Source of the DNA: Frankiales bacterium
GTDB taxonomy: Bacteria; Actinomycetota; Actinomycetes; Mycobacteriales; SCTD01
Length of the DNA: 6,260 bases
Reading direction: 5' to 3'
NCBI GenBank assembly: GCA_025464695.1
Contig: JAODNQ010000142.1
Span: forward strand, 1-6,260
Shown: positions 1 to 5,357 of the stretch, piece by piece
Layout of the letters: every line of letters begins with the position of its first letter
Numbering within the stretch: the stretch's first letter is position 1
Program-made: the position numbers and the translations under genes
The notes under the pieces: model-generated
Databases searched by the model: none
Told to the model about the DNA's origin: nothing
Seen by the model: only the letters and a program-made list of their open reading frames with translations

Positions 1-960
1 GCCGACGCCCTGCAGAACCTGCTCGGGACGCACCCCGTCATCGAGGCGCTGCTGCAGCACCGCGAGATCACCCGGCTGCTCATGGTCGTGGAGAAGCAGC
101 TGCTGCCGACCGTGGCCGACGACGGCCGGATCCACACGACGTTCAAGCAGATGGTGGCGGCCACCGGCCGGCTGTCGTCCGACAACCCGAACCTGCAGAA
201 CGTGCCGATCCGCACCCAGCAGGGCCGCGAGATCCGGCAGGGGTTCGTCGCCGGCCGGGGCTTCGAGGCGCTCATGACGGCCGACTACAGCCAGATCGAG
301 ATGCGCATCATGGCCCACCTCTCGGCCGACGCCGGGCTGAAGGAGGCCTTCAACACCGGCGAGGACCTCCACACCTTCGTGGCGTCCCGGGCCTTCGGCG
401 TGCCGGTCGAGCAGGTCGACCCCGAGCTGCGCCGGCGGGTCAAGGCCATGAGCTACGGCCTCGCCTACGGGCTGTCGGCCTACGGGCTCGCGACCCAGCT
501 CCGGATCCCCACGGACGAGGCCAAGGAGCAGATGACGGCCTACTTCGAGCGGTTCGGCGGCATCCGCGACTACCTGCGCGACGTCGTCGAGCAGGCCCGC
601 AAGGACGGCTACACCAGCACCATCCTCGACCGCCGCCGCTACCTGCCCGACCTCACCAGCGACAACGGGCAGCGCCGGTCCATGGCCGAGCGGATGGCGC
701 TCAACGCCCCGATCCAGGGGTCGGCCGCCGACATCATCAAGCTCGCGATGCTCGGGGTGCACCGGGCGCTGCGGACCGAGGGGCTGCGCTCCCGGCTGCT
801 GCTGCAGGTCCACGACGAGCTCGTGCTCGAGGTCGCCCCGGGGGAGCAGGAGGCCCTGGAGGTGCTCGTGCGGCGGGAGATGGGGTCGGCGTACGCGCTC
901 GACGTCCCCCTCACGGTGAGCGTCGGCGTGGGGCGCACCTGGGACGAGGCGGGGCACTAG
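1..960 (+). CDS. polA: DNA polymerase I, C-terminal polymerase domain (5' end outside window)
   Basis: Family A DNA polymerase, which fills gaps during excision repair and Okazaki fragment maturation. The frame is open from base 1, so the gene starts upstream; 319 codons are present of a protein that is usually about 900 residues. The exonuclease domains are not visible. Counting from base 1, the fragment holds the TGRLSS/PNLQNVP region, motif A (DYSQIEMR, aspartate codon at 283-285, with the usual glutamate that blocks ribonucleotides), motif B on the O helix (RRRVKAMSYGLAYG, lysine codon 442-444) and motif C (QVHDELVLEV, aspartate codon 814-816). All catalytic residues are present. The position matching E. 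coli Phe762 is tyrosine (codon 454-456), as known for mycobacterial Pol I. The TAG stop shares its G with the GTG start of the next gene, suggesting translational coupling. Identity is essentially certain from the motifs. Confidence 0.97.
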   Translation, partial: ADALQNLLGTHPVIEALLQHREITRLLMVVEKQLLPTVADDGRIHTTFKQMVAATGRLSSDNPNLQNVPIRTQQGREIRQGFVAGRGFEALMTADYSQIEMRIMAHLSADAGLKEAFNTGEDLHTFVASRAFGVPVEQVDPELRRRVKAMSYGLAYGLSAYGLATQLRIPTDEAKEQMTAYFERFGGIRDYLRDVVEQARKDGYTSTILDRRRYLPDLTSDNGQRRSMAERMALNAPIQGSAADIIKLAMLGVHRALRTEGLRSRLLLQVHDELVLEVAPGEQEALEVLVRREMGSAYALDVPLTVSVGVGRTWDEAGH

Positions 961-1343
961 TGGCGTCCCGCTCGGTCACCACCGCGGTCCAGACGCGCTT
1001 CGCCGACCTGGACCCGCTCGGTCACGTCAACAACGTCGCGTTCTTCACCTACATGGAGACGGCGCGCATCCGCTTCATCGACCAGGTCCGCGGCAGCATC
1101 GGCCGGGTGCTCGTCGCCCGCAGCGAGTGCGACCACCGGGCCGAGATCGGCGCGCACGTCCGCACCGTCGACGTCACCGTCTCGGCGGAGTCGGTCGGGC
1201 GGACGTCGATCGTGCTGCTGCACGAGCTGACCGTCGAGGGCCGCCCGGTCGCGACCGGGCGCGTCGTGCTGGTGAAGGTCGACGCCGACCACCGGCCCGT
1301 ACCGGTCTCGGACGCCGAACGGGCCCTGCTGCTGTCGTCCTAG
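960..1343 (+). CDS. Hotdog-fold acyl-CoA thioesterase (4HBT family)
   Basis: A 127-residue protein of the 4-hydroxybenzoyl-CoA thioesterase-like family, which hydrolyses acyl-CoA or related thioesters in the cytoplasm, typically as dimers or tetramers. The signature is near the N-terminus: FADLDPLGHVNNVAFFTYME at residues 14-33, with Asp18 at the usual catalytic position and the GHVNN turn leading into the central hotdog helix. The rest (VLVARSECDHRAEI, then alternating beta strands including VGRTSIVLLHEL) fits the single hotdog domain, and the length is normal. The GTG start overlaps the polA stop by one base, with GAGG at 946-949 ten bases upstream; this start keeps the normal N-terminal strand. 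The preferred substrate cannot be read from the sequence: short, aromatic or long-chain acyl-CoA are all possible. Expression probably follows polA by coupled translation. Confidence 0.88.
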   Translation: MASRSVTTAVQTRFADLDPLGHVNNVAFFTYMETARIRFIDQVRGSIGRVLVARSECDHRAEIGAHVRTVDVTVSAESVGRTSIVLLHELTVEGRPVATGRVVLVKVDADHRPVPVSDAERALLLSS

Positions 1344-1365
1344 GCCGGCTGGGTAGGGGGTCGGC

Positions 1366-2157
1366 ATGAGCACCCCCGCCGTCCCCCTGGACGTGACCAG
1401 CCCGCTGCCGTCCGGCAGCGCCATGCCCCTGCTCGGCTTCGGCACGTGGCAGATCACCGGCCCGACCGCCACCGAGGCCGTCGCCTGGGCGCTCGAGGCC
1501 GGCTACCGGCACCTCGACACCGCCACCGTCTACGGCAACGAGGCCGAGGTCGGGCGCGGCCTGGCCGCCAGCGGCGTCGACCGTCGCGAGGTCTTCGTGA
1601 CGACGAAGTGCCCGCCGACCCTCGCCGACCGGGCCCGCGAGACCCTGGAGCAGAGCCTCGAGGCGCTCGGCACGGACCACGTCGACCTGTGGCTGATCCA
1701 CTGGACGCCCGACTCCGGCGTCGGCGAGGACCTGTGGACCGACTTCGCCCGGGCCCGGGCCGACGGCCTGGTGCGCGACATCGGCGTCAGCAACTACTCG
1801 CTCGCCCAGCTCGACGCCCTCGAGGCCGCCACCGGCATCCGGCCGGCGGTCAACCAGGTGCCCTGGAGCCCGCTGCGGTTCGACGTCGACGTCCTCGAGG
1901 GCCACCGGCAGCGCGGCGTGGTGCTCGAGGGCTACAGCGCCCTGCGCGGCGGCACGCTGGAGCACCCGGTGGTCACGGGCATCGCGCAGCGGCTGGGCAG
2001 GACGCCCGCACAGGTCCTGGTGCGGTGGCACCTCGACAGCGAGGTCGTCGTCATCCCCAAGTCGACCGACAAGACGCGGATCTTCAGCAACGCCGACGTC
2101 GACGGCTTCCGGCTCGCACCGGAGGACCTCGACGCGCTGGACGCGCTCGGCGGCTAG
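1366..2157 (+). CDS. Aldo/keto reductase (2,5-diketogluconate reductase-like)
   Basis: A 263-residue NADPH-dependent oxidoreductase of the aldo/keto reductase superfamily, a single TIM barrel reducing aldehydes or ketones to alcohols in the cytoplasm. The full catalytic tetrad is visible: Asp51 and Tyr56 in HLDTATVYGNE, Lys81 in VTTKC, and His112 in LWLIHW. GVSNYS (140-145) and NQVPWSPL (163-170) match the barrel's cofactor and substrate loops. IPKSTDKTRIFSN (230-242) is the loop that usually binds the 2'-phosphate of NADPH, with Lys232, Ser233 and Arg238. It has the short form of the bacterial AKR5-like members. The ATG start has AGGGGG at 1355-1360 five bases upstream, and places LGFGTW at the normal distance from the N-terminus. 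It lies 22 bases after the thioesterase and is probably read through from it. The substrate is unknown; such enzymes are often promiscuous. Confidence 0.92.
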   Translation: MSTPAVPLDVTSPLPSGSAMPLLGFGTWQITGPTATEAVAWALEAGYRHLDTATVYGNEAEVGRGLAASGVDRREVFVTTKCPPTLADRARETLEQSLEALGTDHVDLWLIHWTPDSGVGEDLWTDFARARADGLVRDIGVSNYSLAQLDALEAATGIRPAVNQVPWSPLRFDVDVLEGHRQRGVVLEGYSALRGGTLEHPVVTGIAQRLGRTPAQVLVRWHLDSEVVVIPKSTDKTRIFSNADVDGFRLAPEDLDALDALGG

Positions 2158-2162
2158 CGCCG

Positions 2163-3566
2163 TCAGGCCTGCGGTGCCTCGCTCGCCGCCTTCACGAGCT
2201 CCGCCAGGGAGTCCTCGAGGTGGCGGGCGAGCACCGGCAGGTCCGGCACGGCGTCGGCGTCGGCGAGCAGGCCGTAGGTGACGGAGCCGTGGTAGCTGAT
2301 GATCGCGATCGCCAGGGTGTGCTCGGGTGCGAGGAAGGCCAGCGGCGCGAGCTGCACGAGCTGGCGGCCCAGCAGGTAGATCGGCACCTGCGGGCCGGGG
2401 ACGTTGGTGACCAGCAGGTTGTAGAGCCGGCTGGAGAAGCCGAGCCGGGACGCCCGGGCGAGCACCGCCGGCGGCAGCGCGTTCTCCAGCGACGTCATGA
2501 CCTTGGCGCCCTCGGCCTGGCGCGAGCCCTTGAGGTCCTCCATGGCCTTGCGGACCTGCGCCAGTCGCGCGACCGGCTCGCGGACCCCGACCGGCAGGGG
2601 GGCCGTCATGATCGTGATCTCGTTGCCGGCCGAGCCCGCCGTGGCGGCGGTGCGCACGGACACGGGCACGCAGGCCTTCATGGTCAGCCCCGCCGTGCTG
2701 AAGTCGCGGTCCTCGAGGAAGCGGCCGAGCGCGCCGCTGACGGCCGTCAGGACGACGTCGTTCACGGTGGCGCCGAACGCCTTCTTCACCGTCTTGTAGT
2801 CGGCGAGGTCGGTCCGCACGAGCTCGACCGAGCGGTGCGGCCCCGGCTGCTTGTTCAGCGGTGTCGCGGGCGCCCGGTTGACCAGCGGCTCGGCGACGGC
2901 GGCGAGCGCGCCCAGCGTGGACAGGCCCTCCTTGACCAGCCGGTCGGGGCGGACGGCGAGGGCCGCCGCCTGCCTGCCCAGGCCGAAGGCGTGCCCGACG
3001 CCGTTGCGGGTGGCGGCGGCGAGCAGGCCCAGACCGCTCGGCACGGGGCGCGGCGTGTACGGGACGTGCGGGACGGCCGGGCTGTCGGGCGCGAGGTCGA
3101 ACAGCGTGGTCAGCAGGTCGACGCCGCCGACGCCGTCGATCATGGCGTGGTGGGTCTTGGCGATGATCGCCCAGCGGTCGCCCTCCAGGCCCTCGACGAG
3201 CCACATCTCCCAGAGCGGCTTGTCGCGGTCCAAGCGCTGGCTGAGGATCCGCGAGGCGAGCGTCAGCAGCTGCTTCTCGGTGCCGGGACGCGGCAGGGCG
3301 GTGTGGCGGACGTGGTAGCCGACCCGGAAGCCGGGGTCGTCGGCCCACAGCGGGCGACCGGTGCCCAGCGGCATCTCGACCAGCCGCTGCCGGTAGCGCG
3401 GGACCATCGGCAGCCGCGACGCGATGTGCTCGCGGAACTCCTCGCCCGACGGCGCCGGGCCCTCGAAGACGCCGAGGCCCCCGATGTGCATGTGCGCACC
3501 GCCGTCCTCCTGGTGGAGGAAGCCCGCGTCGATGCTGCTCAGCCGGTCCAGGTGGGCCTGCGCCAC
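2163..3566 (-). CDS. Wax ester synthase / diacylglycerol O-acyltransferase (WS/DGAT)
   Basis: A 467-residue bacterial WS/DGAT. This family esterifies acyl-CoA onto a fatty alcohol or diacylglycerol, making wax esters or triacylglycerol at the membrane and lipid-droplet surface. The N-terminus has the family opening (RLSSIDAGFL, then AHMHIGGLGVFEG). PLWE is at 117-120 and the catalytic HHxxxDG motif is intact (HHAMIDG, 139-145). The C-terminal domain shows ND at 269-270, VPVSVR at 300-305, GNEI at 314-317 and NVPGPQVPIYLLG at 388-400. Length is typical (about 450-480). The start is GTG at 3566, chosen for a GAGGAG nine bases upstream and the family's N-terminus; no in-frame start lies closer. 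The frame stays open far upstream, antisense to the dehydrogenase, but that is not coding. Its stop is 5 bases from the oppositely facing aldo/keto reductase stop. Wax versus triacylglycerol preference cannot be predicted; actinomycetes often carry several paralogues. Confidence 0.94.
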   Translation of the reverse strand: MAQAHLDRLSSIDAGFLHQEDGGAHMHIGGLGVFEGPAPSGEEFREHIASRLPMVPRYRQRLVEMPLGTGRPLWADDPGFRVGYHVRHTALPRPGTEKQLLTLASRILSQRLDRDKPLWEMWLVEGLEGDRWAIIAKTHHAMIDGVGGVDLLTTLFDLAPDSPAVPHVPYTPRPVPSGLGLLAAATRNGVGHAFGLGRQAAALAVRPDRLVKEGLSTLGALAAVAEPLVNRAPATPLNKQPGPHRSVELVRTDLADYKTVKKAFGATVNDVVLTAVSGALGRFLEDRDFSTAGLTMKACVPVSVRTAATAGSAGNEITIMTAPLPVGVREPVARLAQVRKAMEDLKGSRQAEGAKVMTSLENALPPAVLARASRLGFSSRLYNLLVTNVPGPQVPIYLLGRQLVQLAPLAFLAPEHTLAIAIISYHGSVTYGLLADADAVPDLPVLARHLEDSLAELVKAASEAPQA

Positions 3567-3575
3567 GGTGTCGGT

Positions 3576-3581
3576 CTCCTC
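3576..3581 (-). promoter_or_regulatory. Ribosome binding site of the WS/DGAT gene
   Basis: Read on the minus strand this is GAGGAG, nine bases before the GTG at 3566. It decides the start: without it one could extend the frame by hundreds of codons across the intergenic region and antisense to the neighbouring dehydrogenase gene. Confidence 0.75.
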
Positions 3582-3676
3582 GTGAGTGGGGGTGGTGTGC
3601 CGACAGTCTGGTGCACCCGGGGGTGTCCGTGGGGTGGTTCCGGGCAGACGCTCCGTGTCCCCTTCGTCCCGACACT

Positions 3677-3680
3677 GGAG
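3677..3680 (+). promoter_or_regulatory. Ribosome binding site of the small lipoprotein gene
   Basis: GGAG lies six bases before the GTG at 3687. It supports that codon as the start of a gene that would otherwise be easy to miss, since its frame is open far upstream. Confidence 0.6.
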
Positions 3681-3686
3681 CCCCCC

Positions 3687-3878
3687 GTGCGCCGTCCCGC
3701 CCGCGCTGTCCCCGTCCGGCTGGGCCTCGCCGCCGTCGCCCTGGCCCCGCTGCTGCTCGTGGCGGGGTGCTCCGGTGAGGACGTGCCCGTCCGCGGCGAG
3801 AACGGCAGCGGCGTCGACAGCAAGGCCAGCCAGGCTCCCGGCCAGAACGACGACCAGACGAGCAACTCCTCCCAGTAG
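3687..3878 (+). CDS. Small predicted lipoprotein, 63 residues
   Basis: I do not recognise this protein. It begins at GTG with GGAG six bases upstream. The first 28 residues form a clear lipoprotein signal peptide: a basic n-region with four arginines (residues 2-11), a hydrophobic stretch (LGLAAVALAPLLLV) and the lipobox VAGC with Cys28 as the predicted lipidation site. The mature part would be only 36 residues, starting CSGEDVP, rich in Ser, Asn, Gln and Asp, acidic overall and without aromatic residues, so it is probably unstructured. It should sit on the outer face of the cytoplasmic membrane after Sec export, Lgt acylation and Lsp cleavage. It is transcribed away from the WS/DGAT gene and lies 69 bases before the aldehyde dehydrogenase, with which it may share a transcript. 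No function can be assigned. The signal peptide makes it likely real despite its size. Confidence 0.72.
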   Translation: MRRPARAVPVRLGLAAVALAPLLLVAGCSGEDVPVRGENGSGVDSKASQAPGQNDDQTSNSSQ

Positions 3879-3915
3879 GGCGCAGGTTCGTCCCGCGCGT
3901 CCTCGGGTAGCGGCC

Positions 3916-3938
3916 CCGGGAACAGTCCCCTGTCCCGG
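3916..3938 (+). promoter_or_regulatory. Bulged hairpin next to the dehydrogenase ribosome binding site
   Basis: CCGGGAACAG (3916-3925) can pair with CTGTCCCGG (3930-3938): nine base pairs with one bulged A and a four-base loop (TCCC). The right arm's last two bases are the first two of the GGAGG ribosome binding site. There is no T-run after it, so it is a poor intrinsic terminator for the lipoprotein gene. It could modulate translation initiation of the dehydrogenase or mark an mRNA processing point. The pairing is seen directly; any role is inference. Confidence 0.35.
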
Positions 3939-3941
3939 AGG
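3937..3941 (+). promoter_or_regulatory. Ribosome binding site of the aldehyde dehydrogenase gene
   Basis: GGAGG stands six bases before the GTG at 3948, a near-ideal match and spacing, and fixes that start. Its first two bases lie in the arm of the hairpin just upstream. Confidence 0.8.
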
Positions 3942-3947
3942 TACCGC

Positions 3948-5357
3948 GTGCCCTCGCTCGACCCTGCCCCCCTCCTGCTCGACGGCGCCGAGGTGCCCGG
4001 ACCGGGCGAGACGCTCGACGTCCTCGACCCCCGTGACGGCTCCCTCGTCGGCCGCGTCCCGCTCTGCGGGGCTCCGGAGGTCGAGGCCGCCCTCACCGGG
4101 GCCGTGAAGGCCTTCGAGACCTGGCGCCGCACCTCGCCCGGTGACCGCAGCGGCATGCTCAAGGCCGCCGCCCGCGCCCTGCGCGACCGCGTGGACGAGA
4201 TCGCCGAGCTCCAGTCCCGCGAGGGCGGCAAGCCCCTCGGCGACAGCCGCGGCGGCGTCGAGGCCGGGATCGGGACCCTCGAGCAGTACGCCGAGCTCGC
4301 CCCGCTGCACCGCGGCAAGGCGCTGCAGGGCGGCTGGGACTCCTTCGACCTCATGACCTGGGAGCCGCGCGGCGTCGCCGTCGTGCTGACCCCGTGGAAC
4401 GACCCCGCCGCGATCGTGCTGCAGGGCCTCGGGGGCGCGCTCGCCGCCGGCAACACCGTCGTGTTCAAGCCGTCGGAGCGCACCCCGCTCTGCGGAGCCC
4501 TCCTCGCCTCCGTCCTCGCCGAGCACCTGCCGCCCGGCGTGCTGCAGGTCCTGCACGGCGACGGCCGCACCGGCGCGCTGATGGTCGAGCACCCCGCCGT
4601 CGACGTCGCCTACCACGTGGGCAGCAGCGTCACCGGCCGCGCGATCGCCGAGGTCTGCGCCCGCAGCGGCGCGCACGCGATCCTCGAGGGCGGCGGCAAG
4701 GACGCCTGCATCGTCGACGCCGGCGTCGACCCGGTCTGGGCCGCCGAGCAGGTCGCCCTCGGCGCCTTCGCCAACGCCGGCCAGATCTGCGTCTCGATCG
4801 AGCGCGTCTACGTGCACTCGGACGTCGCCCCCGCCTTCCTCGAGGCCCTGGTCGCGCGGGCGGGCTCGTTCGAGATCGGCCCGATGGTCGACGAGCGGCA
4901 GCGGACCGTCGTGCAGGAGCACGTCGCCTCGGCCGTCGCCGGCGGGGCCACCGTCCTCGCGGGCGGCTCGGCCCCCGACGGGCCCGGCGCCTGGTTCCCG
5001 CCCACCGTGCTCTCCGGCTGCACCGACGACATGGACGTCATGTCGACCGAGACCTTCGGGCCGGTCGCGGCGGTGCGCGTCGTGGGCTCCTTCGACGAGG
5101 CCCTGGCGGCGGCCAAGCGGTCCACCTACGGGCTCGCCGCCACCGTGCTCACCCCCGACATGGCCCACGCGCAGGCCGCGGCCCGCGAGCTCCCTGTCGG
5201 CACCGTCAAGGTGAACGCCGCGTTCGGCGGGGCGCCCGGCGGCTCGGCCCACCCGCACCGCGGCAGCGGCCAGGGCGTCGGGTACGGCCCCGAGCTGCTC
5301 GACGAGATGAGCCAGTACAAGGTCGTGCACTGGTCAGCCCCGGGTACCAGCTCCTAG
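3948..5357 (+). CDS. NAD(P)+-dependent aldehyde dehydrogenase family protein
   Basis: A 469-residue member of the aldehyde dehydrogenase superfamily, oxidising an aldehyde to the carboxylic acid (or acyl-CoA) in the cytoplasm. Visible landmarks in order: TPWN with the oxyanion Asn151; KPSE with cofactor-binding Lys174 and Glu177; GSSVTG (225-230) in the Rossmann fold; LEGGGKDA with general base Glu247; NAGQIC with nucleophile Cys281; and ETFGP with Glu368, which contacts the nicotinamide ribose. All key residues are present, so it should be active. The C-terminus (NAAFGGAPGGSAHP, then GYGPELLDEM) belongs to a distinct subgroup rather than the betaine aldehyde type. The segment between the catalytic region and GPMVDERQ (about residues 303-312) is roughly ten residues shorter than usual. 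The substrate is unknown. The GTG start has GGAGG six bases upstream. The 3' end overlaps the minus-strand flippase-like gene by 24 bases. Confidence 0.93.
   Translation: MPSLDPAPLLLDGAEVPGPGETLDVLDPRDGSLVGRVPLCGAPEVEAALTGAVKAFETWRRTSPGDRSGMLKAAARALRDRVDEIAELQSREGGKPLGDSRGGVEAGIGTLEQYAELAPLHRGKALQGGWDSFDLMTWEPRGVAVVLTPWNDPAAIVLQGLGGALAAGNTVVFKPSERTPLCGALLASVLAEHLPPGVLQVLHGDGRTGALMVEHPAVDVAYHVGSSVTGRAIAEVCARSGAHAILEGGGKDACIVDAGVDPVWAAEQVALGAFANAGQICVSIERVYVHSDVAPAFLEALVARAGSFEIGPMVDERQRTVVQEHVASAVAGGATVLAGGSAPDGPGAWFPPTVLSGCTDDMDVMSTETFGPVAAVRVVGSFDEALAAAKRSTYGLAATVLTPDMAHAQAAARELPVGTVKVNAAFGGAPGGSAHPHRGSGQGVGYGPELLDEMSQYKVVHWSAPGTSS

Larger units (their letters stand above)
3567..3686. promoter_or_regulatory. 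Divergent intergenic region, presumed promoters
   Basis: These 120 bases separate the WS/DGAT gene (minus strand) from the small lipoprotein gene (plus strand), so promoters for both should lie here. I could not find a convincing -10/-35 pair on either strand; the segment is GC-rich and has no good TANNNT at a proper spacing. It holds an 8-base perfect palindrome, GGTGCACC, at 3610-3617, overlapping a short inverted repeat CACCC-GG-GGGTG at 3614-3625, which could be an operator. That the region is regulatory follows from gene orientation, not from recognised motifs. Confidence 0.5.

Noticed and set aside
1174..3675. An 833-codon minus-strand frame overlapping WS/DGAT in another frame.
   Set aside because: It is low-complexity Arg/Pro/Gly-rich, and the WS/DGAT frame carries the real motifs. 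It also runs antisense through the thioesterase and aldo/keto reductase genes.
1446..3686. A very long plus-strand frame spanning the aldo/keto reductase, antisense to WS/DGAT and into the lipoprotein.
   Set aside because: The translation is an Arg/Gly/Pro/Ala-rich shadow with no family motif. Only its last 63 codons, from the GTG at 3687, form a credible gene.
3879..3947. A possible intrinsic terminator or promoter between the lipoprotein and dehydrogenase genes.
   Set aside because: The hairpin lacks a T-tract and no -10/-35 pair with proper spacing is visible, so I list only the hairpin as a candidate regulatory structure.
3567..5330. The WS/DGAT reading frame continues open on the minus strand for a further 588 codons, giving a 1055-codon frame.
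   Set aside because: The extension is antisense to the dehydrogenase gene and shows no domain. A good ribosome binding site and the family N-terminus put the start at 3566. The open frame results from G/C-rich third positions opposite real codons.
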